A stretch of 64,000 nucleotides of DNA from Panaeolus papilionaceus (lineage: Eukaryota > Basidiomycota > Agaricomycetes > Agaricales), in contig JADNRZ010000019.1 of assembly GCA_015501605.1 (NCBI GenBank), positions 620,001-684,000 of the forward strand, given 5' to 3'. The notes under the pieces were generated by a model. The model did no database searches. It saw only the letters and a list, made by a program, of their open reading frames with translations, and was not told the DNA's origin. The translations under genes and the position numbers were made by a program. This document shows positions 35,907 through 46,088 of the stretch, piece after piece. Numbering within the stretch: position 1 is the stretch's first letter; each line of letters starts with the position of its first letter.

Positions 35907-36292
35907 CTTGGGGAGAACAACTATATCTATCTATCGAACCTCACTTTCGTTCATATTTTCTCTTTCGGGTTTTTCATAGTACACGCTTTGACTATTTCTT
36001 CAGACCTTCATCTATCCCAACATTGATACCCTACATTGTGCAATCCCTCTCGTTTACATCAATCTGCAAGCTATTTGTATATCCTTAGCACCTTCGTTGT
36101 CATATTCCCGAATCTCCTGGTACTGTTGCAAAATTCAAAATTACATGCATAGATATCACCAATGATTATCATCTAAAGTACAACTGATAAAAACGTTGAA
36201 ATGAAAGATTCAAGCAAGCGACACAAAAAATTCAACAGATGTAACATGTGCATGATATCAAAGCAATCGACTAGGTATACAGACACGGTGTC
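35907..36292. other. Convergent 3' ends
   Basis: 3' UTR of the plus-strand disordered protein gene meets the 3' flank of the minus-strand GTPase gene. From 36125 on, the sequence is shared with 41260 onward. Confidence 0.5.
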
Positions 36293-37147
36293 CTAACGTC
36301 CCAAGGCTCCCGTGAGTTGACGCAGGCGCCATTTCATGGCTTCCTCAAGGGTGAAGGCGACCTTTCCTACTGAGGTTGAGGGTAAGCTCTTCTTATCCAC
36401 GAGCTCCTCTGGGAGTTGCAGCAAAACCGTTTTGGTGTTCCTCTCGACGATGTCCCTGATGACTTTCACTGCAGTCTCCCGATTATTGGAGTCAAAGCGG
36501 CCTGTCATGGCTTTGCCAATAATCATCGGACGCCAGTGGTTGTTCATCAGTTGTTCCTCTCTCTCAACTCCGATCTGTTTGTCGCGTAGATCGTCCCACA
36601 TCGTTGTCACGAGGGCTACTCGTTCAAAAGTCTTAGCCCCTGAAAGACGTTGGAAAATGTTGATGGTGTTTTGAATACCAACATCATGTCGGATATCTGT
36701 GATGCGGTGGAACAAGATCAAGCCGGTGAGAAGAATACGTCGTCGCAATCTGCGTATTTCAGAATCGATTGTTGATAGAGAATAGGCGCAGAAATAATAA
36801 TAAATATATTATTAGTCTTGTTGACACATTGCTTAATTTAGAACACTCACATTGATTCAAGCCCGCTTGCAATGATCTTCAAGACCTGTGCGTCAGTTTT
36901 ATCAGGATCATCGAAACCTGGGGTATCGACAAGGATGAGGGAGGAGTGAGACCCTGGGATGGCAATCTTGATGCATGTCACTTCAGCAGTGCCTGCGGAC
37001 ATCCCGTGACCAAGGTTGAGGCCGAAGTTAGTGGTGCCCGCCACTGATTGGATAAACTGTAAGTTTCATTTTAAACAATTGGGTCTTCTTTAAAAGAAAG
37101 AAAAAAAACGTACCTTTGTTTTTCCTGTTCCTGAAGCACCGAAAAGG
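36125..37147 (-). repeat. Segmental duplication, copy 1 (second G domain of the tandem GTPase)
   Basis: From GTTGCAAAATTC at 36125 through the 3' flank, last exon, intron and G3 exon, this segment aligns almost base for base with 41260-42284. Similarity weakens in the intron before the P-loop exon. The last exons differ by only a few bases and one codon (KK versus KKK). Confidence 0.85.
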
Positions 37148-38801
37148 CTAAAGGAATTGGCATTATACATACGATGCACCGGTTACTAAAACGTTGAGGA
37201 TGACTCCCACTCACGCAATGACAATATCGTCCATCTGAATATCCTCTGCTTTAACTGGAGCCACATCAATTGGTGTCTCGTCTAGAAAATAGAGTGACTC
37301 TGGATTTATTGGCACCCAGAGAGCGATATCGCTTGGGCTAGTAGCTGTTCGATGAGACCCGGCGTAGAGGGTGCGGATGTTGGACTCACGGTGGCTTGTC
37401 TGGTATATTAACTTTCGTATGACCGTGATCTGGGATAGGTATATTGGCCGGTATTTGGGGCGATGGTTGCGGCGTTCTATGACGAAGTTCGTCAGATTTA
37501 AGCACAGATACATCAGTGGGCCGACTCTTTCAGACAAGCAGCACGCACGTGAACCTATCGACAGTCGTTTGCACCGCCGAACGAAGTGTTGAGGGTAGGT
37601 TTAGTACATCTATCTTAGCGACAAGCCATCTTCCTTTACCAAACTCCAGCATTTCGCTTCGAAGTCCTCCCAGATCGTTACGGAGTCCTTGCAGTTTGTG
37701 TCTTTCTGCCCTCAGGACTTCTTCCGTGAATGGTCGTTGAATGTCTTCTTCAGCGTTGGAAATAAGTAGAATGACGCTTCTGTATCTGTCTGACAAGAGA
37801 TGAAACATTGGGGTCAACACAGGAGGCTTTTTCAAACTGGTTTTCATGTTCTCTAGAACGAAATGTTTGGGGAGATTCGTGGCAATTTCCAAAGCGGCTG
37901 TAAGGATCTCATTCGCCGACACTGCCGTATTCTGAAACTCAAAGTATTGCATTCCCTTGCCCATGTAAGCCTAAACGAAGATAGCCAAAAATAAGAAACC
38001 AAGGCTAAACGAATATTTAGAGAGACACACCTCCCAGTAAGCTTGTAGGCGTTGCCGTTTTTTCTCCACTGCCGCCTGGCGTTTCCCAACGTCATCCCAG
38101 GCCGTCGTCAGAAGACACGCCCTACTTGCTTCGCTCTCTCCACACAGGCTTGTAAAAAGTTCCCAACAGTGTTTGTCGCCCCCTTTTGGGGGATTGGTGA
38201 TACGATCGACGTAGAATAACGCGTGCAATTGGGGGGCTTTGCTGTGAAGCATGTATTTTAGCCAATATCGGCGAGGTATGATTCTTTATGGAAGACGTAC
38301 GAAGATTTAATCCAGTGCCTGATGGTCTTGATGGCACTGTATTCAGATAAGGTGACATCTAGGAATCCAGGCGTGTCTGCGAGCAATATGTTGCTCTTCC
38401 AGATAGGATGGTCAAAAATGCGATACAGCGTCAAATCGTTGGTACCGCGTTGCAACCGAGGGGATGAGATATTGAGTTCAGTTTCTGAGAGATTCTCTAT
38501 AAACTATAGAGAGGTGTGTCAATTAAAACTAAGTTCGAGGTTGAGACAACCTACGTTGCTTTTACCGACGCCAGTGGGCCCGAGAAGACTGTACCATCTA
38601 TCAGCTCTATTCGTAAAACATGACAAAACAGTGGCGCACACAATAATTTTGTCATCCTTTTGAATGGTATCAAGTTCAATGCTTTCAATGCGAAACTGAA
38701 AAGAAAGAGATTAGAGTGGATCCAGGGTCCTGCTTTATTTCAAGAAATCGAACGCTAATCACTACCTTTGGAGCAGGTTTGGACGACGATGCGCTCATCA
38801 T
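36293..38801 (-). CDS. Protein with two tandem P-loop GTPase (AIG1/dynamin-like) domains
   Basis: Eleven exons join in frame: 38801-38766, 38695-38640, 38588-38555, 38503-38301, 38241-38031, 37970-37549, 37476-37390, 37337-37215, 37147-37114, 37056-36851 and 36749-36293, giving 622 residues. Domain 1: LLGPTGVGKSN (P-loop), NILLADTPGFLD (G3), LLTTAWDDVG (G4-like), then a helical part (SLKKPPVLTPMFHLLSDRY). A Pro-rich linker (TTPQPSPQIPANIPIPDHGH) leads to domain 2: ALFGASGTGKTK, LILVDTPGFDDPD, ALVTTMWDDLRDKQ, and a C-terminal Leu/Lys-rich helix. G4 has TTxWD instead of the usual NKxD, as in fungal AIG1-like proteins, so nucleotide preference is not certain. No membrane segment. Two separate genes are the alternative model, but the gap would be only 16 bases and the linker splices perfectly. 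Cellular role unknown. Confidence 0.82.
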
Positions 38802-39086
38802 CAAGAGGCTTGTAGCCAGAAGGTCAATCTGACGGAGTTGCGCAAAAATTAGATGTTACTAAATGAAGTGATCAAGTCTTTCGCGTAAGGAAATGAGGGA
38901 ACTTGGAAGCCGCCAAAGTGTAGTTCAAAACGAGATAGAGTAACATGAAACTTCAGTTTCCGATACCCCATGCCTCGTACCCCTCGTGGCCTGTCAATGT
39001 TATCTAAGTTGTAAAAGATTTTGGATTCAGAATCCTGATTGAGAAATTGAATTCCAACAAGTCACCAGCTGTCGTCGTGTTCCGTG

Positions 39087-39513
39087 AGGCCCCGGGAAGC
39101 TCCTGCCAGGTCTTGTCCGGATTTAGCGGATTTGAGGCGAAATTTTTGGATTTAACTGTCTGTTTTTAGCGGATTTGAGGGCCCATTTCGACATTTCAAC
39201 AGAAAGACTGTCCGCAGTTAGCGGATTTGAGGGGTCAGGTCCACTTAATTTTTGAAATTTTGTTGAAAATAGGGAGAGTTTGGGGGTCAAAATTCCATCA
39301 TAGGTCCATCAGAACGAATTTGATGATCCCTTCTCCAAATAAGCGCGAAAGCGAGGGTCAAAATGTACACAGAAAACCGCGCCGCAGGGAAGGAAAATTA
39401 CCTTTTTAGGCGATTTGTCAGCAGTATTGTCCGACTTTGCGGATTTGAGACCAAAAGTTAGCGGATTTGAGGCGAAATTTTTGGACAAGACCTTGCAGGA
39501 GCTTCCCGGGGCC
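39087..39513. mobile_element. Non-autonomous DNA transposon (MITE), Mutator-like target duplication
   Basis: A 31-base terminal inverted repeat starts GGCCCCGGGAAGCTCCTG at 39088 and its reverse complement ends at 39513, with a single mismatch. TGTTCCGTG flanks the element on both sides (39078-39086 and 39514-39522), a 9-bp target-site duplication. Inside are five copies of a GCGGATTTGAG unit (near 39128, 39168, 39217, 39438 and 39458), some followed by GCGAAATTTTTGGA, so the ends are expanded by subterminal repeats. There is no transposase frame in its 427 bases, so it must be moved in trans. Size, long repeats and 9-bp duplication point to the Mutator superfamily, though other superfamilies with 8-9 bp duplications are possible. 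Confidence 0.88.
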
Positions 39514-39522
39514 TGTTCCGTG

Positions 39523-40092
39523 TGATCAGAGCCTAACTCATGGCCCTGCTCTCAACTGGGAGTTCCACCACCAGCCACCCGTCTCATTTCGCAATCTGTA
39601 AGGCATATACTTCAACGCCTAAAGCATTATTAAATTCTTCGTGGTTGGAAAGTGTTTGCGTAGATTGATGATTTCCGAGTGATTGGACGACTCATCAGAG
39701 GTTGTTGGAAATTGGGTGGAAGGTCCACGGAGAGTTGGGTGTCGAGGGTCTCAAAGACCTGACACCGGAAATGCAATAACGGGGGCCTATTGCTTCTTGA
39801 ATACGTGCATTGTCCAAGGGTGCCCCAGTTGAAATTTCATTTGGTTGGCACAGCGACACACGAGGTCGCTGTGGGGAACACTAATCTGGCACAGCGACAG
39901 GTTTCATCCTTGGATATGTACAGACTGACCTGGGTCTTGCCACTTGGGTGCGACGAGTTCAACGATTCTTGCCTTTTTCCGTGACCACTCGTGTTTCCTC
40001 CCTCCTTTCTTCTCTCTGGCGGGGTGTCTGTCGAGTCTGTGATTCATTTGTGAGTTCTGGATATTTTTTGATGTTTCCCAGTCATTTTCCCG
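39523..40092. other. Former promoter region of the 40.1 kb pseudogene
   Basis: No gene recognised. Frames are short. The last 100 bases correspond to the upstream region of the secreted-protein family. Confidence 0.4.
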
Positions 40093-41255
40093 GTGATATC
40101 ACTCAAGGTCTCGTTCTTCCATGTCTTAGTTCTCCTATTCGCCAACTCCTTCCTGCAGGTCGACGGTCGTAAAAATGTTCTTGAGAGGAATGGCAGGTCC
40201 ATCTTCTTTTCTCGCCGTCGATTAGGTCAAGTTCAACTAGCTCTTATGAAGCGACTCAGCGAAGTATATCTTGATTATGTTTGTGAAATGCTAGCGGGGA
40301 AGTCTGTATCTCCTTTGTTGCTACTCAGTCAGAATGCTCTCAACAGGATATGGCAGACGATATCATTGGTTCGTAGTTATGCACTGCGTCTGGGCCGTAT
40401 TATAATGCTAATAAAAGCATTTAGACGCCAGTAAGCAGTTAGATCCCAGTCCCCAATCTGAAATAATTGCTATCATGATTGTGTAGCGACAACTGGAAAA
40501 GAATACACCACCTGTAGGTTTGTAGTCGTGCCTCGAGTAATTTATACCTCACAACATTCCCTACTGTAACAGGACAACTAGTGGAATCTATCAAAGTTTC
40601 TCATTTCCGCGTATTGCCAAAGTCGCCTCGAAATGCAGAGCTCTTAGATGGTTTCGTCCAATCACAAGATCCTGCCAACGATTCTGAAATTTTCTTTGAC
40701 CCGCTTTGGAGGCTACTGCCGTGAAGGGATCGCAACACAGCGCCTCTCCTTTCCAGCAGCTGAGTGGGGGGCAGTGAGTTAACGGTCTATGTAGCGATCA
40801 TCATAGAGTCTTACAACCACCCTTCAAGACTTCAAGCTTCAAGTTGCACCATCCAAGACGATTCCAAAATACAAGAGGTTTGTCTGAGGAATCTCTGCCC
40901 AGTAGGTTTCCATGAACTTGTATACCCAAACCCTTGGACTCGCTGACTTAATTACCCTCTAAAGTGTAATTACTGTCAAGGTTGTTGGAACAGGAACGTT
41001 GTTGGGAATATCGGCGTCAGTGGCAGCACCAAGAATTCAAACTTCAGACTTTCACCAGAAGCCCAGTCAATATCCCGCTCCTGCGGGGTCGGCAATCGGA
41101 AATGGTCAGTTCCAGCTCATCACCGAAGCCGAGATACGTTATACAGTAGCCTACAACAGAACCAATACTTAGATACGCCAACGCTTCAGGGAACCAGAAC
41201 GTATTCACAGTCGGCACTGGTACGACACAGGACAACGCCAGTGGTATTGTAGCAT
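40093..41255 (+). pseudogene. Pseudogene of the secreted modular protein family
   Basis: The translation follows the start of the gene at 50198-52816: VSFFHVLVLLFANSFLQVDG, then GRKNVLERNGRSIFFSRRRL and LMKRLSEVYLD. It carries several independent lesions. The start codon is GTG (40093) where the paralogue has ATG. One base is missing at about 40320, after SPLL, before the conserved ECSQQDMADDIIG. TAG at 40484-40486 replaces the Tyr of EYRQLEKNTP. The central cysteine modules are gone: after the ITVKVVGTG strand the sequence jumps to the terminal module (GNGQFQLITEAE). The terminal exon lacks bases near 41235. It runs tail to tail into the duplicated GTPase segment that begins at 41260. Confidence 0.85.
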
Positions 41256-41259
41256 GCAC

Positions 41260-42284
41260 GTTGCGAAATTCAAAATTACATTCATGGATATCATCAATGA
41301 TCGTCATCTAAAATACAAATTGATAAAAGCGGTAAAATGAAAAGCAAAGCAAGCGACACAAAAAATTCAACCAATCCAACATGAACATGATATCAAGCAA
41401 ATCGACTTGGTACACAGACGGCAGTGTCCTAACGTCCCAAGGTTCCCGTGAGTTGACGCAGGCGCCACTTCATGGCTTCCTCAAGGGTGAAGGCGACCTT
41501 TCCTGCTGAAGTTGACGGTAAGCTCTTCTTCTTATCCACGAGCTCCTCCTGTAGTTGCAGCAAAACCGTTTTGGTATTCCTCTCGACGATGTCCCTGATG
41601 ACTTTCACTGCAGTCTCCCGATTATTGGAGTCAAAGCGGCCGGTCATGGCTTTGCGAATAATCATGGGACGCCAGTGGTTGTTCATCAGTTGTTCCTCTC
41701 TCTCGACTCCGATCTGTTTGTCGCGTAGATCGTTCCACATCGTTGTCACGAGGGCTACTCGCTCAAATGCATTGGGTCCTGAAAGACGTTGGAAAACGTT
41801 CATGGTATTTTGAATACCAACATCGTGTCGGATATCGGTAATGCGGTGGAGGTAGACCAAGCCGGTGAGAAGAATGCGTCGTCGGTATCTGCATATTTCA
41901 GAATCGATCATTGATAGAGAATAGGCGAGGAAATAGTAATAAATATATTATTAGTCTTGTTGACACATTGCTTAATTCAGAACACTCACGTTGATTCAAG
42001 CCAGTTTGCAATGATTTCCAAGATCTGTGCGTCCGTTTTATCAGGATCATCGAATCCTGGTGTATCGACAAGAACGAGAGTGGAGTGAGTCCCTGGGATG
42101 GCAACTTTGACGCATGACACTCCAGTAGTGCCTGCACTGAGCGAGTGACCAACGTCGAGCCCAATGTTAGTGGTGCCCGCCACTGACTGGATAAACTGTA
42201 GGTTCAGAAATAAGCAATTGTGTCTTTGTTGAAAGAGAGCAAAGTCGTACTGTCGTTTTTCCTGTTCCTGTGGGTCCCATGACA
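41260..42284 (-). repeat. Segmental duplication, copy 2
   Basis: Partner of 36125-37147, same orientation, 5.1 kb away. It begins at GTTGCGAAATTC, directly after the 3' end of the secreted-protein pseudogene, and includes 3' flank, last exon, intron and G3 exon of the GTPase gene. Confidence 0.85.
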
Positions 42285-42916
42285 CTGAGGAAACAATGGT
42301 TAATCTGTGCACTGCTTATGGGAACCATGAGCGGTCGACCGACTCACGCGATGATGATATCGTCCAACTGGATGTCCTCCGGCTTAACTGGGACTGCTGC
42401 GTTGACCAATTCGACCAAGCTATCGAGTCTCACCGGTTCTGCTCGTGGACCAGTGGGGTCGCTGGGGCTTGCCAAAGATGGGTTCGCCATCGCTTGAGCC
42501 TGAGCCTGAGAACTAGGCATCTGGTGGTCGACTCTTGGGCTGCAAAGTTGTTGCCAATCCAGTTAGAAATCGGTCAATTATTGGCCTAGAGGGGTAAAAA
42601 TACATACCTTGTGGTTACTCTCTCAGCAAAGTTCTGAGGGGATGAAGGACTTTCGGCACTGGGTGTTGGGGTTGTCGCTCTCGATCTTGATTGTGGGGTG
42701 TTGGTGCTCGCGGACAATGCATCTGAGGTAGAGTTCGAGGAGGAATGACGGCTGAATCCAGACTATATATCAAGTCGATTAGTAACCCATTGTTGACAAT
42801 GTCAAAATGAAAGGACAGACAAGAAAGCGTTTAAATGATCCCCTGCATCAAAAGGTAGGTTAGCATTGACCGATAACTGATGGAAGAAATGTAGCCTGAA
42901 CGTACGAGGAAGGCAT
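41429..42916 (-). CDS. Single-domain P-loop GTPase, paralogue of the tandem protein
   Basis: Exons 42751-42608, 42539-42348, 42284-42251, 42195-41990 and 41888-41429 join in frame. A first exon of 11 bases (42916-42906, MPSS) fits but is tentative; total 348 residues. The N-terminus is Ser/Thr/Pro/Gln-rich and disordered (SASTNTPQSRSRATTPTPSA), then KPEDIQLDDIIIA leads into the P-loop VMGPTGTGKTT, LVLVDTPGFDDPDK (G3) and ALVTTMWNDLRDKQ (G4-like), and the C-terminal helix EAMKWRLRQLTGTLGR. From the G3 exon to the stop it is nearly identical to domain 2 of the gene at 36293-38801, which shows a recent duplication. The P-loop differs (GPTGTGKTT against GASGTGKTK) and the N-terminus is unrelated, so the duplicated half acquired or kept a different front end. 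No first G domain lies upstream. Confidence 0.8.
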
Positions 42917-44114
42917 GATTACCGTCGATGGCAAATCGTCTTGCCAAGTCGCTGAAGCCTTTGACTTGTTAGGAGTTGTAAAGAGAGAGAAGGGAAATGA
43001 TCATCAGCATAAGCCTCTGAGTCAGATGAACATGCCGCAGCGGCCATGTGGCTGCAAATTCGCACCATCAGGCTACACCCACGCAATTGATCTGGTGAGT
43101 GCAGTGTTGTTCACAGTGACAATGACTGTCAATGACTCAGTGCTGGGGTCATGCTGACTAGAGTTGCTGAGGTAGGCGAACTCGTATCCCCTCCTCTCTC
43201 AGGAGAGGAATTTGATAGAGGCTGTATTGATATCTGCACTGTTGGTCAAAGGTGTTGGATTGGCTTATCCAACAGAGTCTCAGCCAGCAATATAATTGTC
43301 AAGGATGTTTGATAGTAGGGATCGCTATACTACATGCCATGTCCGCACTAGACAAGTGCTTTCGCTGCATCTCTCTGTACATGATGAAATGTGCGACCCA
43401 AGGCGTAATTTAGCGCCCACTTTGTACGACTTCGGATATGTATAAAGTTTCAATCTCAGATGATGCTGTCGACTGATGCTCATGATCGGAGAACTTCGAG
43501 CTTCTACTATAGAGTAATACCTGTCGATCGTATCCTCTGCATCAATCTGCATTTTATGCTTTCATTTTAGACGTAATGCCATAAATATGGTTGCATACTG
43601 CCACTGGCATATGGCTCTCTTTGATACTGCATGGGTTTACTGTATTTTACTGCTCCGCTCAGTCTGCCTATAAACCAAATCGCTAACTGCTTTAAATTTC
43701 TTTCTAACATAACACTACATTAGTTTGTTCACACACGCAATACTAAGACCCCTTCAAATATCAAGAATACCAATAATTGACCGATTCGATGATCCCAGAC
43801 ACACTCATCGACGATGTTGTGCTCAGATTTGACCTACTGTGATTTACCGTTCCTTTGAAATTTGAAGCTGATGCTCACCATGCAGAGATTGAAGCTTGAA
43901 GCCTCACCTATTATGTAGCCCTCCAAACGGTTTCTGGTCGTGTTCCCATCAGTTGCTGCGGCCGCCCCTAGAGCGTGGGAGCCAGCCCTCGAGTCTCGAA
44001 GCTGCGTGAAAGGTACGAACTGACTCCGTTATGACTTGGGGAAAAGCGGATCAATCTGCAAAGGCGGGCCCATGGAGGGCTTCATCAGGGGGTTGCCTCT
44101 GAGATTCGGAAATT
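42917..44114. other. Divergent intergenic region
   Basis: Promoters of the minus-strand GTPase and the plus-strand F-box gene should lie here. No gene recognised. Confidence 0.45.
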
Positions 44115-44122
44115 TATATAAA
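44115..44122 (+). promoter_or_regulatory. TATA box of the first F-box/LRR-like gene
   Basis: TATATAAA 43 bases before the ATG at 44165, followed by a short A/T/C-rich leader. Spacing fits a TATA box with a short 5' UTR. Confidence 0.45.
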
Positions 44123-44164
44123 GTGGTCATCAAACTTTAAATTTTGCAAATCACTTTTACAACC

Positions 44165-45714
44165 ATGGATAAGACTACCAGTAGCGTTGACGCTCGAGCT
44201 CGTGCATCCATTTCGAATGCTATCTTCCCAATCGAAATATTCAGTTCCATCATCAATGATCTTGCCCATCTTCAAGCGTCACCCGACAAACTTCAAGACG
44301 TCAAATCCTGTGCCTTCGTATGCAAGGCTTTCGTGGAGCTCAGCAGGGCACATATCTTTCGGGAATTAACAGTAAGCCTGAGACGTCATCCGAGTAGGAC
44401 GCACGCCTGTGATCGTTTCTTTGAGATATTGGAGGGGGATCCCACCATTGCGAAACACGTTAGAAAACTTACCTTATCCTGTTGGCGTCTCCTTCAACCT
44501 GCAAGGGACGCAAAGCAGTTGGAGCTTCTCATCGGTCTCCCTGGCCTAGACTCGCTGCGGGTGATCAACTACTTCGGACAGACTCCGTGGGAGGATATGG
44601 ACCCATATCGGAGGCGACTCATTTCGGTAAACGTGTCTAGCGGGAGACTTCGATCCCTTGACGTTGAAGATTTTCAGGATTTATCATTCGACGAGGTTTT
44701 TTCATATCCCTCATTGACTACCCTCCGCCTGGATAATTGCCAAATCTCAACCTTTGCTGATGGGTTACCAAGAATCAGTTTCCCATCAAACATCAAGACA
44801 CTCGCCATTAGTGGATACAAGACATTTCCGGTATCCATCTTACTTCAAGCCAGCAGTGTTGAGTCGCTCACCTTGGGATGTATCGGACGACTCGTCCCCG
44901 TGAAATTAACGTCGGAACATGCATGTCGTCGCCACATACATCCAGGCCGTCAACTTGCTAGTTTGTCAATGGGAAACCTAAAGGACTGGAGGGTTCTCAT
45001 TGATGCTTTTACTGCTCAGGCCAAGGACTGTAAATGTAAACCTTTCAGTGACCTCAAAGACCTCCGATTCGATATTTTTGGACCAGACGACCTGGATTAC
45101 CTCAAGAAGCTCCTTCCTGATCTGTTTTCGTTGCAATCCCTTAGCATTTCAGGTGAGTCAGCCTCGCTACTCGAAACTCTTCGAACTCCTTATAGATTTG
45201 CCCTTTGTTTTATTTAGGGACATTAGGAGTAGCATTCCCGTTCCCTGATCTCAAGCTACATGTACACAATCGGACCACATTCAGCCTCAAGGTCCTCTCC
45301 CTTTCTTTTTACTGCGATACTGGGGAATCCTATTATGAATACCTCGCTCAACTGCTCTTCTTTTTCGAAGCAATTGAGTCAGACAACGAGCTCGAGGAAT
45401 TCCACCTTCGCATCAACTCAAGTCCCGACCCAATCTTCTCAGAGACTGAAAGTCGGTATGGAGGTAGAGATATCGCTGCTCCCGATGGCACTCCATGGTC
45501 TCGTCTTGACCGGGTTCTGGCTCCAAATTCGAAATTCCCAAAACTGAAGGTGGTCGACATTAAACTTGAGTTCTCTGCGGAGGATTCGATAATGGATATG
45601 GTAGACTCGAGGCCAGATATACGCTTGGAAGGGTTCGTGAAGAGAGCAATGCCCTTGCTCACTAACCCAGATAGCGGTGTTAGTTTTTCTGCCGAGGTGT
45701 CGTTGATGGGCTAA
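44165..45714 (+). CDS. F-box/LRR-like protein, copy 1
   Basis: Two exons, 44165-45152 and 45218-45714, give 494 residues. Near residue 20 an F-box-like helix set reads IFPIEIFSSIINDLAHLQAS, then SCAFVCKAFVELSRAHIFRE. About 400 residues with irregular leucine-rich repeats follow (PSLTTLRLDNCQIS, NIKTLAISGYKTFPVSILLQ, SLQSLSIS). This is the usual layout of the large basidiomycete F-box-like family. In SCF ubiquitin ligases the F-box binds Skp1 and the repeats bind the substrate; for this degenerate family that role is inferred. The single intron lies after SLQSLSIS and has the donor GGTGAGTCA, the same position as in the next gene. Most similar to copy 2. Confidence 0.87.
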
Positions 45715-46088
45715 TTAATGCTGTATAGGCTCCGGTTTGGTTAGACAAGTGGTCAAATAGATTTTGAGAATATTACTGTGTATCGATATTCTTACAATGT
45801 ACTTTGTCGAATCCCTCTTCGAACGTGGCGCCATTTATTTGTAGAAATGCAAGAACAGGGTTTGCGTTTCCTGGAAGGGAAAACACTAGTTTTGGCGATA
45901 TTGTCAAGAACTCCTGCAACATGAACTGAACAAAATAGTGTAGCACTGTCACTGTGGCTACCGCCTCCAGGCAATGCAGGTCGGAGCGGTGCTTGCCTGA
46001 GAAACACTTGGATTATAACACCGTCATCACATCTTGTGATTGTTTCAAAGTCTCCCAGCAACGCTCAACTTTGCCCACCACCCCACGC

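Noticed and set aside
37211..37964. Two separate adjacent GTPase genes, stop at 37530 and start at 37513
   Set aside because: A 16-base gap between same-strand genes is implausible here, and the linker exons splice in frame in the intact copy and in the decayed copy.
45954..46088. Extended N-terminus of F-box copy 2
   Set aside because: Extra 45 codons do not align with copy 1; the ATG at 46089 fits better.
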